Below, piece by piece: positions 18,047 to 29,366 of a DNA stretch of 64,000 nucleotides. Every line of letters starts with the position of its first letter. Position 1 is the stretch's first letter. Made by a program: the position numbers and the translations under genes. This stretch comes from Gordonia heveisoli (GTDB lineage: Bacteria; Actinomycetota; Actinomycetes; Mycobacteriales; Mycobacteriaceae), in the NCBI RefSeq assembly GCF_030315745.1, contig NZ_JASXSH010000004.1:186001-250000 (forward strand), written 5' to 3'. The notes under the pieces are model-generated. The model searched no databases. It was not told where the DNA came from and saw nothing but the letters and a program-made list of their open reading frames with translations.

Positions 18047-19921
18047 CTACAAACCCAGATTACGGAGCACCGACTCAGCGACCTCGGCGGGTCCGCCGTC
18101 GGCCGGGGTCACGACGATATCGGCGTCGGCGGGCCGTTCGTAGGGCGAGTCGATCCCGGTGAACTGGCTGATCTCACCACGGCGGGCCTTGGCGTACAAG
18201 CCTTTCGGGTCGCGCTGCTCGCAAAGCTCGAGCGGGGTGTCGATGAACACCTCGTAGAAGGGCAGCCCGCGTTCGGCATGGATCTCCCTGGCACGTTCAC
18301 GCTCGGAGGCGAACGGGCTGATGAGCGAGACGATCGACACCGATCCCGAGTCGGCGAACAGTGCGGCGACCTCACTGGTGCGGCGGATGTTCTCGCGCCG
18401 ATCGTCGTCGGAGAAGCCGAGATCGGAGTTCAGTCCGTGCCGCAGATTGTCGCCGTCCATCAGGTAGGCCGGCCGCCCCTCGGCGACGAATCGTCGTTCG
18501 AGTTCGACGGCGAGCGACGACTTCCCCGAACCGGACAGCCCGGTCAGCCAGATGGTGGCGCCCTGGTGTGGACGCTGGTCGCGGGTGACCTTGCTGGACT
18601 GCCATACGACGTGGCTGTCGTGGGTCACCGGCGCGGTGATCATCCCCGCGCCGACCGTCTTGTTGGTCGCCTCGTCGATCAGGATGAAACTGCCGGTCTC
18701 CCGGTTGCGTTGATAGGCGTCGAACATGACCGGTTCCTGCGTGCGCACCGACAAGCGGGCGATCTCGTTGAGTTGCAACGAATCAGCCGTCTCCTCCCGG
18801 TGCAGGGTATTGACGTCGAGCCGGTAGTTGAGTCCGGAGATCTGGGCGCGGGTGGAGCGGGTGCCACACATCATCTGATACCGGTTGCCCACCCGCAGTG
18901 CGGTGTCGTCGGCGAACCAGCAGACCATCGCATCGAGGTCGCGGCCGACGTAGGGGCGATTGTTGGGCCGGGCCAGCATGTCGCCACGCACGATGTCGAT
19001 CTCGTCGGCGAGCTCGACCGACACCGCCATCGACGCGAACGCCTCGTCGACCTTCTCCCCGCCGGGGCCCCAGATGGCGGAGATGGTGGTCTCGAATCCG
19101 CCGGGCAGCACCACCACCTCGTCGCCCCGCGAGAAGACCCCGCCGGCGACGGTGCCCGCATACGCCCGATGATCGGCACCGTCGGCCCGCTGTGGGCGGA
19201 TCACATACTGCACCGGCATCCGCGCATCGATCAGATTGCGATCCGATGCGATGTACACGTTCTCCAGGTGACCGAGCAGGGGGCGCCCGGTATACCAGGG
19301 CATCGACGTCGACGGCTCGACGACATTGTCCCCGCGCAGCGCCGACATCGGGATGAAGGTCAGGTCGAGGACGTTGAGTTTGGTTGCGAATCCGCTGAAT
19401 TCGGCACAGATCTCCTCGAACCGCGACTGCGACCAGTCGACCAGGTCCATCTTGTTGACGCAGACGGTGAGGTGCGGGATCCCGAGAAGTGAAGACAGGA
19501 AGGCGTGGCGGCGGGTCTGCTCCAGCACCCCCTTGCGAGCGTCGATGAGGATCATCGCCAGGTCGGCGGTCGACGCCCCGGTCACCATGTTGCGGGTGTA
19601 CTGCACATGGCCGGGGGTGTCGGCGATGATGAATTTTCTTCTCGGCGTGGAGAAGTAGCGGTAGGCGACGTCGATCGTGATGCCCTGCTCGCGTTCGGCA
19701 CGCAATCCGTCGGTCAGCAGCGCGAGATCGGCGTACTCGTCGCCGCGTTCGGCGCTGGTGCGTTCGATCGACTCCAGCTGATCGGTGAAGATCGACTTGG
19801 AGTCGTAGAGCAGGCGTCCGATCAACGTCGACTTTCCGTCGTCCACCGAACCCGCGGTGGCCAGCCGCAGCAGTTCCAGCGGAGCGCCGCCGGCAGGGAC
19901 GGCCCCTATACCCGGCGTCAT
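18047..19921 (-). CDS. cysNC: Bifunctional sulfate adenylyltransferase GTPase subunit / APS kinase
   Basis: A 624-residue fusion. Residues 1 to about 440 are the CysN GTPase: P-loop SVDDGKSTLIGRLL, DTPGHVQYTRNMVTGAST and NKMDLVDW. Residues from about 450 are the CysC adenylylsulfate kinase: P-loop WLTGLSGSGKSSLAVELE, then DGDNLRHGLNSDLGFS. Together with CysD it makes APS, then PAPS, from sulfate, ATP and GTP. The fusion matches mycobacterial CysNC. Its start overlaps the cysD stop in ATGA fashion, so the two are translationally coupled. The PAPS could serve both cysteine synthesis and the nearby sulfotransferase. Confidence 0.95.
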   Translation of the reverse strand: MTPGIGAVPAGGAPLELLRLATAGSVDDGKSTLIGRLLYDSKSIFTDQLESIERTSAERGDEYADLALLTDGLRAEREQGITIDVAYRYFSTPRRKFIIADTPGHVQYTRNMVTGASTADLAMILIDARKGVLEQTRRHAFLSSLLGIPHLTVCVNKMDLVDWSQSRFEEICAEFSGFATKLNVLDLTFIPMSALRGDNVVEPSTSMPWYTGRPLLGHLENVYIASDRNLIDARMPVQYVIRPQRADGADHRAYAGTVAGGVFSRGDEVVVLPGGFETTISAIWGPGGEKVDEAFASMAVSVELADEIDIVRGDMLARPNNRPYVGRDLDAMVCWFADDTALRVGNRYQMMCGTRSTRAQISGLNYRLDVNTLHREETADSLQLNEIARLSVRTQEPVMFDAYQRNRETGSFILIDEATNKTVGAGMITAPVTHDSHVVWQSSKVTRDQRPHQGATIWLTGLSGSGKSSLAVELERRFVAEGRPAYLMDGDNLRHGLNSDLGFSDDDRRENIRRTSEVAALFADSGSVSIVSLISPFASERERAREIHAERGLPFYEVFIDTPLELCEQRDPKGLYAKARRGEISQFTGIDSPYERPADADIVVTPADGGPAEVAESVLRNLGL

Positions 19922-20859
19922 CAGAAGTAGCCCTCTTTCTTACGGTCTTCCATCCCCGATTCGGAGATCCGGTCGTCGGCGCGGGTGGCGCCGCGTTCGG
20001 TCAGACGGGTCATCGCGACCTCCTCGATGACCTTGGCGACCGTGTCGGCGTCCGACCGCACGCATCCGGTACAGGTGGCGTCGCCGACGGTGCGGAACCG
20101 AACCGTCTCCTCGTGGGACGCCTCGCCGTCGTAGATCTCCAGGAACCGGGTCTTGGCGAGCAGCATGCCGTCACGCGGAACGACCTCCCGGCGATGGGCG
20201 TAGTAGATGGATGGGAGTTCGATGTCCTCCTCGGCGATGTACTGCCAGATGTCGAGTTCGGTCCAGTTCGACAATGGGAAGACGCGGATGTGCTCGCCGC
20301 GGTGGTGGCGGCCGTTGTAGAGATGCCACAGTTCTGGGCGCTGCGCGCGCGGATCCCACGCACCGAACTCGTCCCGGAAGCTGAATACCCGCTCCTTGGC
20401 CCTCGCCTTCTCCTCGTCGCGGCGCGCGCCGCCGAAGACCGCGTCGAAGCGGTTCTCGGTGATCCCACGCAATAGCGCGGTGGTCTGCAGACGGTTGCGG
20501 CTGGCACCGGGTCCGGTCTGCTCGACGACGCGGCCGGCGTCGATGTCGTCCTGTACCGAGCTGACGACCAGCCGCACTCCGGTCTGTGCGACCACCCGAT
20601 CGCGGTAGTCGATGACCTCGTCGAAGTTGTGTCCGGTGTCGACATGCATCAGCGGGAAGGGCACCGGGGCGGGCCAGAAGGCCTTGCGTGCCAGGTGAAA
20701 CATCACCACCGAGTCCTTGCCGCCGGAAAACAGCAGCCCCGGACGCTCGAAGGTGGCGGCGACCTCGCGGAAGATGTGCACCGCTTCGGCTTCGAGCGCT
20801 TTGAGGTGGCTCAGCTCGTAGTGCGGGGCTGGGGCCCCGGCCGCCGGAGTCGGTCCCAT
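19921..20859 (-). CDS. cysD: Sulfate adenylyltransferase subunit 2
   Basis: CysD is the ATP-pyrophosphatase subunit that adenylylates sulfate. The 312-residue protein has the PP-loop LLFSGGKDSVVMFHLARKAF (about 41-60), then LMHVDTGHNFDEVIDYRD, NWTELDIWQYI and the typical C-terminus RKKEGYF. The ATG follows AAGGAGG, a strong ribosome site. First gene of cysD-cysNC-cysQ, divergent from an IclR-type regulator. Confidence 0.96.
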   Translation of the reverse strand: MGPTPAAGAPAPHYELSHLKALEAEAVHIFREVAATFERPGLLFSGGKDSVVMFHLARKAFWPAPVPFPLMHVDTGHNFDEVIDYRDRVVAQTGVRLVVSSVQDDIDAGRVVEQTGPGASRNRLQTTALLRGITENRFDAVFGGARRDEEKARAKERVFSFRDEFGAWDPRAQRPELWHLYNGRHHRGEHIRVFPLSNWTELDIWQYIAEEDIELPSIYYAHRREVVPRDGMLLAKTRFLEIYDGEASHEETVRFRTVGDATCTGCVRSDADTVAKVIEEVAMTRLTERGATRADDRISESGMEDRKKEGYF

Positions 20860-20877
20860 CGGCGAACCTCCTTGACA

Positions 20878-20893
20878 TGTCGACTATTCGACA
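20878..20893. promoter_or_regulatory. Operator-like inverted repeat between cysD and the IclR gene
   Basis: TGTCGA and TCGACA form perfect 6-bp arms around CTAT in the 49-nt divergent gap. The position suits control of both genes by the IclR-type protein, which is inference from context. Confidence 0.45.
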
Positions 20894-20908
20894 CTGACTA
20901 TTGGCTAT

Positions 20909-23240
<2,332 letters not shown>

Positions 23241-23406
23241 CTATCGGTCGACAGAAATGACAGATTTGCGCCTCTTGCCCGGGTCACGATCCGGCAACGA
23301 GTTTGTCCGCATGACTAACGATCGTGAGCCCGCCCCCGACAGTGCAGAGAGAAGTACTCCACCACATCTGGCACGCGAAACAGCTTCTACCGACCAGGAG
23401 ATCCGC

Positions 23407-23886
23407 ATGTTCACCTCGATCCGCACCCGTATCGCCGCCACCGTGCTGACCGCCACCGGAGCAGCCGCCCTGCTCGTCGGAGGCACCGCCGGGCCCGCCG
23501 CCGCCGCACCCGGAGGCGTGTACCCGCTACACAACTGCATCAACCTGAGCCCGAATATCGTCGACCTGCCGTACAACCCGTCGCGCGTGATCGTCAGCCA
23601 GTACCGTGACCGCACCTATCTGGCCATCGACTACACCAGCGTCTGGATCGGCGCGGGCTACGACTCGGTGGCCCGGATCGACTGGCACAACCTGAACACC
23701 CACAAGCGCGGCGTCATCGTCGGGCGCAATCACGTCTCGCCGCCGTATCAGGGCACCCATCAGGTCGACGTCCCCACCGCTTCGATCGGCCGCGGCAAGG
23801 TGGCACTGCGGCTGACGACCACCAACCGCAACGCGCTGTGGGCAGTGCCCGCCCGGACCTGCGGCGGCACCATCGTGGTGCCGTAA
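23407..23886 (+). CDS. Small secreted protein of unknown function
   Basis: A 159-residue protein with a clear Sec signal peptide: basic MFTSIRTRIAATV, then a hydrophobic stretch, then a probable cleavage after AGPAAAAPGG near residue 37. The mature part of about 120 residues has two cysteines (HNCINL near its start and RTCGG near its end) that could form a disulfide, and several short beta-type stretches. AGGAG precedes the ATG at 23407. I do not recognise the family. It stands alone between gdhA (divergent) and the echA-fadE operon. Confidence 0.75.
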   Translation: MFTSIRTRIAATVLTATGAAALLVGGTAGPAAAAPGGVYPLHNCINLSPNIVDLPYNPSRVIVSQYRDRTYLAIDYTSVWIGAGYDSVARIDWHNLNTHKRGVIVGRNHVSPPYQGTHQVDVPTASIGRGKVALRLTTTNRNALWAVPARTCGGTIVVP

Positions 23887-23949
23887 CCACGGGTCGGACC
23901 CCGACAGCGCGAGCCACGCAGGTCCGGTCCACACCCCCCAGGACTACCA

Positions 23950-23963
23950 ACCAAGCACTTGCT
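23950..23963. promoter_or_regulatory. KstR2-like operator
   Basis: ACCAAGCACTTGCT fits the KstR2 consensus AnCAAGnnCTTGnT exactly. It overlaps the probable promoter (TAGGTT follows immediately) of the crotonase gene that starts at 23981. Another TetR repressor with a similar site is possible, since the longer pattern CCAAGCA-CT-TGCTAGG is also near-palindromic. Confidence 0.6.
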
Positions 23964-23980
23964 AGGTTAGGCTCGTGCCC

Positions 23981-24910
23981 ATGAGTGACGCCGTCATCCC
24001 TCCCGCACTCGGCACCGACGACCTCGGCCCGGACACGACGCCGGTGGCGTACGAAACCGGTGGCCCCGAAGGCGCGGTCGCCTACGTGACGCTGAACCGT
24101 CCCGAGTACCGCAACGCCCAGAACTCGGTGATGACGTATTCCCTCGACGCCGCCTTCCGCAAGGCCGTCGACGACCCGACGGTCAAGGTGATCGTGCTGC
24201 GGGCCAACGGCAAACACTTCTCGGCCGGTCACGACATCGGCACCCCCGAACGCGACTTCGGCACCTACTACGACAATGTCGCGACCCTGCACTGGGATCA
24301 CACCGGTACCGACGCGGACGCCGACGGGACCGCACTGTCGGCCGATCAGCGCCTGGCCCGCGAGATCGAGGTGTACATGGGGATGTGCCGGCGCTGGCGG
24401 GACATGCCCAAACCCGTCGTCGCCCAGGTACACGGCGCCTGTATCGCCGGTGGCCTGATGCTGGCATGGTCGGCCGACTTCATCGTCGCCTCCGACGATG
24501 CGTTCTTCTCGGATCCGGTTGCCCGCATGGGTATTCCGGGTGTCGAGTACTTCGCACACGCCTTCGTCCTCGGCCCCCGCCGAGCCAAGGAGATCCTGTT
24601 CACCGGTGAACGCTTCTCCGCCGTCCAGGCCGCCGACTGGGGCATGGTCAACCACGTCGTCCCGCGCGACGAGCTGGCCGCGAAGGTCGACTCGATCTGC
24701 GAGGCGATGGTCGCGATGCCGATGCAGGGCCTGTTCCTGAGTAAGAAGGCCGTCAACATCTGCGAGGACCAGATGGGACTGCGCAACGCGATGGATTCGG
24801 TGTTCGGCTGGCATCACTACGCCCATTCGGCCAACGCCGAGGCGGGTGACTCACTCGGCGGTATGGACGCCAAGAGCATGAAGTCGTCCGCGGCGAAGGC
24901 CGGGAGCTGA
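23981..24910 (+). CDS. Enoyl-CoA hydratase/isomerase family protein (EchA13-like)
   Basis: A 309-residue crotonase. The oxyanion-hole segments are KHFSAGHDIG (about 86-95) and VHGACIAGGLMLAWSADFIVAS (about 150-171). An insert after the first motif (DFGTYYDNVATLHWDHTG) makes it longer than typical 260-residue hydratases. First gene of a four-gene operon with three acyl-CoA dehydrogenases; the order recalls Rv1935c-Rv1933c (echA13-fadE17-fadE18). ATG 23981 is chosen over GTG 23975; both lie so close to the putative -10 that the mRNA may be leaderless. A KstR2-like box lies 18 nt upstream. Exact substrate unknown. Confidence 0.85.
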   Translation: MSDAVIPPALGTDDLGPDTTPVAYETGGPEGAVAYVTLNRPEYRNAQNSVMTYSLDAAFRKAVDDPTVKVIVLRANGKHFSAGHDIGTPERDFGTYYDNVATLHWDHTGTDADADGTALSADQRLAREIEVYMGMCRRWRDMPKPVVAQVHGACIAGGLMLAWSADFIVASDDAFFSDPVARMGIPGVEYFAHAFVLGPRRAKEILFTGERFSAVQAADWGMVNHVVPRDELAAKVDSICEAMVAMPMQGLFLSKKAVNICEDQMGLRNAMDSVFGWHHYAHSANAEAGDSLGGMDAKSMKSSAAKAGS

Positions 24911-24911
24911 C

Positions 24912-26078
24912 ATGGATCTGCTCTTCGACACCGAGGCCGACGACTTCCGCACCGAGGTGCGCACCTGGCTCGCCGATCATGTTCCAGCCCAGCCGCTTCC
25001 GTCCATGGATACGGCCGAGGGATTCGAGGCCCACCGGCAGTGGGAGGCCACCATGGCCGCCGACCGCATGTCGGTGGTCAGCTGGCCGGAAGAGTTCGGT
25101 GGTCGCGACGCCTCACTGCTGCACTGGGTGATCTTCGAGGAGGAGTACTACCGGTCCGGCGCTCCCGGACGGGTCAGCCAGAACGGGATCTTCCTGCTCG
25201 CCCCAACCCTTTTCGAGCACGCTCACCCCGAACAGCTGGCCAGGATCCTGCCCCGGATGGCCCGCGCCGACGACATCTGGGGCCAGGCCTGGAGTGAGCC
25301 GGAGGCCGGGAGCGACCTGGCCTCGCTCCGGTCCACCGCGACCCGCACCGAAGGTGGCTGGCTACTCAACGGCCAGAAGACCTGGAGCTCACGGTCGAGC
25401 TTCGCCGACTGGGCCTTCGGCCTGTTCCGGTCCGACAAGGACGCCCAGCGCCACAAGGGCCTCACGTACTTCATGTTCGACCTGCGCAGCCCTGGCGTCA
25501 CCGTCCGCCCGATCGCACAGCTCGACGGGGAGGCAGGTTTCGCCGAACTGTTCCTCGAGGACGTCTTCGTCCCCGACGATCCCACCAACCCCGGCGACTC
25601 CGGCGTGATCGGAGAGGTCAACAACGGGTGGCGGGTGGCGATGAGCACCGCCGCCAACGAACGCGGGCTGTCGCTACGCGCCCCGGGTCGTTTCCTGGCC
25701 ACCACCGATCGACTCCTCGCATTGTGGCGTGAGGCCCGCGACGACGTACCGTCGACCGCCAACGTCGATGGTCGGGTCGCCGACGCCTGGATCGGTTCTC
25801 GCGCCTACGAATTGTCCACCTATCAGACCGTCAGCCGGCTCGCCGCCGGTGGCGAACTGGGGATGGAATCGTCGATCAACAAGGTCTTCTGGTCACAGTG
25901 GGATATCGCCGCCCACGAGACGGCACTGGACCTGCAGGGTTACGCCGCCGAGGTCGACGACCCCTGGATGGACGGTTACCTGTTCTCGCTGTCCGGGCCG
26001 ATTTATGCCGGTACCAACGAGATTCAACGCAACGTCATCGCGGAGCGGCTGCTCGGCCTGCCGCGTGGGGATCGGTGA
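24912..26078 (+). CDS. Acyl-CoA dehydrogenase, catalytic-Glu subunit (FadE17-like)
   Basis: A 388-residue acyl-CoA dehydrogenase with three regions: N-terminal helices, the beta domain with WSEPEAGSDLASLRSTATR and NGQKTWSSRSSFADW for FAD contacts, and the C-terminal helical domain ending IYAGTNEIQRNVIAERLLGLPRG, where the Glu of GTNEI is in the usual catalytic-base position. It begins 1 nt after the crotonase stop. The next two genes are shorter and lack this Glu motif, so the set probably forms heteromers like the alpha2-beta2 FadE enzymes of steroid side-chain oxidation. Electrons would pass to ETF. Confidence 0.88.
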   Translation: MDLLFDTEADDFRTEVRTWLADHVPAQPLPSMDTAEGFEAHRQWEATMAADRMSVVSWPEEFGGRDASLLHWVIFEEEYYRSGAPGRVSQNGIFLLAPTLFEHAHPEQLARILPRMARADDIWGQAWSEPEAGSDLASLRSTATRTEGGWLLNGQKTWSSRSSFADWAFGLFRSDKDAQRHKGLTYFMFDLRSPGVTVRPIAQLDGEAGFAELFLEDVFVPDDPTNPGDSGVIGEVNNGWRVAMSTAANERGLSLRAPGRFLATTDRLLALWREARDDVPSTANVDGRVADAWIGSRAYELSTYQTVSRLAAGGELGMESSINKVFWSQWDIAAHETALDLQGYAAEVDDPWMDGYLFSLSGPIYAGTNEIQRNVIAERLLGLPRGDR

Positions 26079-26084
26079 GACACC

Positions 26085-27056
26085 ATGGACTTCTTGCTCG
26101 CAGACTTTCACGATGATCTGTCGTCCACAGTCAACGCCATGCTCACCAAGGCCGACGTACCCGCCGTCGCCCGCGCCTGGGCAGCCGGGGACCGCAGCGC
26201 GGCGACGTCGATGTACGCCCAACTCGCCGATGCGGGCATCTGCGGCCTGCTGATCGATGAGGCGCACGGCGGCAGTAGTGCCGGTGCCGTCGAAATGGTG
26301 GTCGCCGTAGAACAATTGGGTCGCCACTGTGTGCCCGGTCCGGTGGCCGAGAGCATCGCGGTACTCCCCACCCTGCTGCGTGACGCCGACGTCACCGGCC
26401 CGCTCAGCGCGCTCGCCGAGGGCCGGCTCGCGACGTGTGCGATCGCACCACTCGCCCCGCTGGCCGCCGACGCCGAGGGCGCCGACATCTTCGTGGTGAC
26501 CGACGGCGTTCTCGCCACCGCCGAGGTCGAGTCCACCGAGCGGTCGGTGGATCCCACCCGCACCGTGTCGAGGGTACGTCCGGTCAGGACGCTCGCCGAG
26601 AATGTGGATGTCGACGATGCCGTGGATGCGGGTGTACTGGCAACAGCCGCACAGCTGTTGGGCCTCGGCCAGGCGATGCTATCGATCGCGGCCGACTATG
26701 CGCAGGCACGTAAGCAGTTCGGCCGACCGATCGGTTCCTTCCAGGCGGTGAAACACCATCTCGCCGACGTCGCGATCGCCATCGAGATGGCGCGCCCGTT
26801 GGTCCACGTGGCGGCCCTGGGCATCGACGGCCAGGTCCCGGAGGACACCGACGTGCGCCGCGACGTCTCCGCCGCCAAGGTTGCCGCGGCCGAGGCCGCG
26901 AATCTGTCCGCGCGCCGCTCATTGCAGGTGCTCGGCGCCATCGGCTACACCGCCGAACACGATCTCTCCCTCTACCTCACCAAGACCCGCGCACTGCTCG
27001 GTGCGTGGGGCACCCCGGCCGCACACCGAAGCCGAATCCTGGAGTCACTGCGATGA
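26085..27056 (+). CDS. Acyl-CoA dehydrogenase, partner subunit (FadE18-like)
   Basis: A 323-residue acyl-CoA dehydrogenase-like protein. The C-terminal domain has YAQARKQFGRPIGSFQAVKHHLAD and LGAIGYTAEHDLSLYLTK, typical of the non-catalytic partner in heteromeric FadE enzymes. The GTNE-type catalytic loop is missing. It lies 6 nt after the previous gene and overlaps the next by ATGA. The central domain is reduced compared with the full-length neighbour. Confidence 0.85.
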   Translation: MDFLLADFHDDLSSTVNAMLTKADVPAVARAWAAGDRSAATSMYAQLADAGICGLLIDEAHGGSSAGAVEMVVAVEQLGRHCVPGPVAESIAVLPTLLRDADVTGPLSALAEGRLATCAIAPLAPLAADAEGADIFVVTDGVLATAEVESTERSVDPTRTVSRVRPVRTLAENVDVDDAVDAGVLATAAQLLGLGQAMLSIAADYAQARKQFGRPIGSFQAVKHHLADVAIAIEMARPLVHVAALGIDGQVPEDTDVRRDVSAAKVAAAEAANLSARRSLQVLGAIGYTAEHDLSLYLTKTRALLGAWGTPAAHRSRILESLR

Positions 27057-28159
27057 CCGTTCTGACCTCAACCGCCGCACCGGCTTCGGCGCAGGACCGG
27101 GAGGCGCTGGCCGCCTCGGTTCGTGATCTGATCCGCCGTCGGGGGGACAGCGCCTCGGTCCGGGCCGCCATGGCCGGCGACGGCCGTACCGACGCCGCCC
27201 TGTGGTCCACACTGTGCACCGAGATCGGCGTTGCCGCACTGGCCATCCCGGAGTCCTACGACGGCGCAGGCGCCAGCTTCGCGGAGACCGCCGCGGTTCT
27301 GGAGGAACTCGGTGCCGCCCTCAGCCCGGTGCCCGCGTTGGGTTCGGCGGTGCTGGCGACGGCGGCGATCCTGATCGCCGACGACCCCGACAGCTCCGCG
27401 CGGCTGCTGCCCGGAATGGCCGCGGGCGAACGCACCGCCGCCCTCTGCTGGGCCGGCGCCGGCGGCTGGGATACCACCGATGTCCGCGCAGATGCCGGAC
27501 TACTCTCCGGCACCGCCCATTTCGTCATCGACGGCGAAGTTGCCGACACACTGCTGGTGATCGCGTCCGGCGGCGAGGCGATCACACTGCACGAGGTCGA
27601 TGCCGACGCGGACGGAATCACCGTCACACCGCTGCCGACGATGGACCCGACCCGCCCGCTGTCGTCGGTGACCTTCGACGACGTCGCGTCCGTCGTCATC
27701 CCCGCACCGGCGGACCTCACCGCTCGGCTGCGTGCACTAGGCTGGGCGCTCCTCGCGTCCGAACAGGTCGGCGGTGCCCAGGCGGCACTCGACCTGACCG
27801 TCGACTACACCGGTTCGCGCAAGCAGTTCGGCCGCACCATCGGGTCCTTCCAGGCACTCAAGCATCGGATGGCCGACATGTACGTCCTGGTCGAGACCGC
27901 GCGCTCGATCGCGCGGGCGGCGGTCGACGCGGTCGTCACCGGTGCGCCAGATGCCGCGGACCTCGCCCGGGCCGCCCACGTCTACTGCTCGGAGGCGTAC
28001 ACCTCGGTCACCGGCGAGGCCATCCAGTTGCACGGCGGTATCGGCATCACCTGGGAGCACGACATCCAGCTGTACTTCAAACGCGCCCATGGCAGTGCCC
28101 AGCTGCTCGGTGCCCCGTCCCGGGCGGTCGCCGAGATCGCTGCGGAACTCCGCGCCTGA
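27053..28159 (+). CDS. Acyl-CoA dehydrogenase, second partner-type subunit
   Basis: A 368-residue acyl-CoA dehydrogenase-like protein. Motifs are YTGSRKQFGRTIGSFQALKHRMADMYV and LHGGIGITWEHDIQLYFKRAHGSAQLLG near the C-terminus, close to FadE partner subunits of steroid degradation. The ATG overlaps the preceding stop (ATGA), so the start is firm. Having two partner-type genes behind one catalytic gene suggests either two alternative heteromers or a second enzyme whose catalytic partner is encoded elsewhere. It is convergent with the sulfotransferase operon. Confidence 0.85.
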   Translation: MTVLTSTAAPASAQDREALAASVRDLIRRRGDSASVRAAMAGDGRTDAALWSTLCTEIGVAALAIPESYDGAGASFAETAAVLEELGAALSPVPALGSAVLATAAILIADDPDSSARLLPGMAAGERTAALCWAGAGGWDTTDVRADAGLLSGTAHFVIDGEVADTLLVIASGGEAITLHEVDADADGITVTPLPTMDPTRPLSSVTFDDVASVVIPAPADLTARLRALGWALLASEQVGGAQAALDLTVDYTGSRKQFGRTIGSFQALKHRMADMYVLVETARSIARAAVDAVVTGAPDAADLARAAHVYCSEAYTSVTGEAIQLHGGIGITWEHDIQLYFKRAHGSAQLLGAPSRAVAEIAAELRA

Positions 28160-28220
28160 GTCACCTTCGCCGCCGCGTTTCGAGGCCCTCGACAATCACC
28201 CCGGCGCATCGGGGAACGGA

Positions 28221-29366
28221 CTACGTGCCCGCCGCGAAGGCGGCGCGTACCCGGTCGGCGTCGAGCCCGTAGTCGGCGAGCTGATACCTGTGCCGGGGTT
28301 GGCGTGCACCGCTCTTCGACTCTTCGTCGAGCGCGGTCACCGCAGCCCGGGCCCGCGCGGTCAGCGGCGCGTCGAGAGCGGCATACACGCGTTCGACGGT
28401 CCCCATCGGGTCGCTGCGCAGATCGTCGAAGTCGACGTCGAGGAACTGTGCAGGGTCGTGCCGTGCGCGCGCCGCGGTGAATTCTCGTAAACCCCGTGAC
28501 CACAATTCGAGCTGCGTGTCACCGATCGTCTCGCCGACGAAGGCCGTCGAATACCCGCGGGTGGCATGTTCGGCCAGGCTGCACATCGAGGCGATGATGG
28601 TCTCCGGCGCCCGATGGGTTTGGACGATCAGAGCGTCGGGATACACCGCGAGCAAAGCGTCGAGCGCGAAGAGATGACTCGGATTCTTCAGCACCCAGCG
28701 CTTGCCGACGTCGTTGGAACCGATCAGCTGCAGATTGCGACGATGTCGCGCGTAGGCCGGGACCCAGTCCTGTTCGGCCAACCACGACGAATAGCTCGGC
28801 ACATAGGCCAGCGACTCGTAGCTGATCGACATCACGTTCTGTCGCAACAACTGCCAGCATTCCTCGACCTCGCCCGCATCCATGTAGTGCAACCCCATGA
28901 ACTCGGGGTCTTCGATGTGATGCTGGGCGAAGGCCGAGCTCAGGTGTGCGAACACGGGATTCTCGGCCCAGGTATCACGTGGCGGGCGTGGTTGCGGAAA
29001 CTCTGCCAACCACATCTGCAAACCCTGATGATCGGGGTCGGCGGTCAGCAGGCGGTGCAGGGCGGTGGTGCCGGTCCGCGGCAGACCGGTGACGAAGATC
29101 GGCCTGGTCACCCCGACATCGGCGTAGCCAGGGTTCGCCTGCCACGATGCCTCGCTGAGCAGCCGGGACACCAGAGCGCCCTTGAGGAAGAAGCGGAACA
29201 TCTTGCTGCCGAGTTCGGTGAGTTCGGCCTCGGTCGCATAGGAGTCGAGCAGGACGGCCAGTCCCTCGCGATACTGGTCGTCGCCGAAGTCGTCGAGGCC
29301 GGTGGCCCGGGTCGCCGACGCGTGCAGGTCATCGACGGTGCCGACGCTGGTCACGCCACTAGTCAT
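28221..29366 (-). CDS. PAPS-dependent sulfotransferase family protein
   Basis: A 381-residue protein with the sulfotransferase 5'-phosphosulfate loop PIFVTGLPRTGTTALHRLL (about 88-106), and the downstream WVLKNPSHLFALDALLAVYPDA and QTHRAPETIIASM segments that contact PAPS. Such enzymes transfer sulfate from PAPS to a hydroxyl group. The ATG at 29366 overlaps the SDR stop by 8 nt; an earlier GTG at 29378 is possible. It is last in the apparent operon hsaA-hsaC-hsaB-DUF1214-SDR-sulfotransferase, so a steroid-like alcohol is a reasonable but untested acceptor. PAPS would come from CysNC at 18-20 kb. Confidence 0.82.
   Translation of the reverse strand: MTSGVTSVGTVDDLHASATRATGLDDFGDDQYREGLAVLLDSYATEAELTELGSKMFRFFLKGALVSRLLSEASWQANPGYADVGVTRPIFVTGLPRTGTTALHRLLTADPDHQGLQMWLAEFPQPRPPRDTWAENPVFAHLSSAFAQHHIEDPEFMGLHYMDAGEVEECWQLLRQNVMSISYESLAYVPSYSSWLAEQDWVPAYARHRRNLQLIGSNDVGKRWVLKNPSHLFALDALLAVYPDALIVQTHRAPETIIASMCSLAEHATRGYSTAFVGETIGDTQLELWSRGLREFTAARARHDPAQFLDVDFDDLRSDPMGTVERVYAALDAPLTARARAAVTALDEESKSGARQPRHRYQLADYGLDADRVRAAFAAGT

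Noticed and set aside
17432..19492. Long open frame opposite cysQ and cysNC (about 686 codons)
   Set aside because: It spans two well-supported genes on the other strand and has shadow-type composition.
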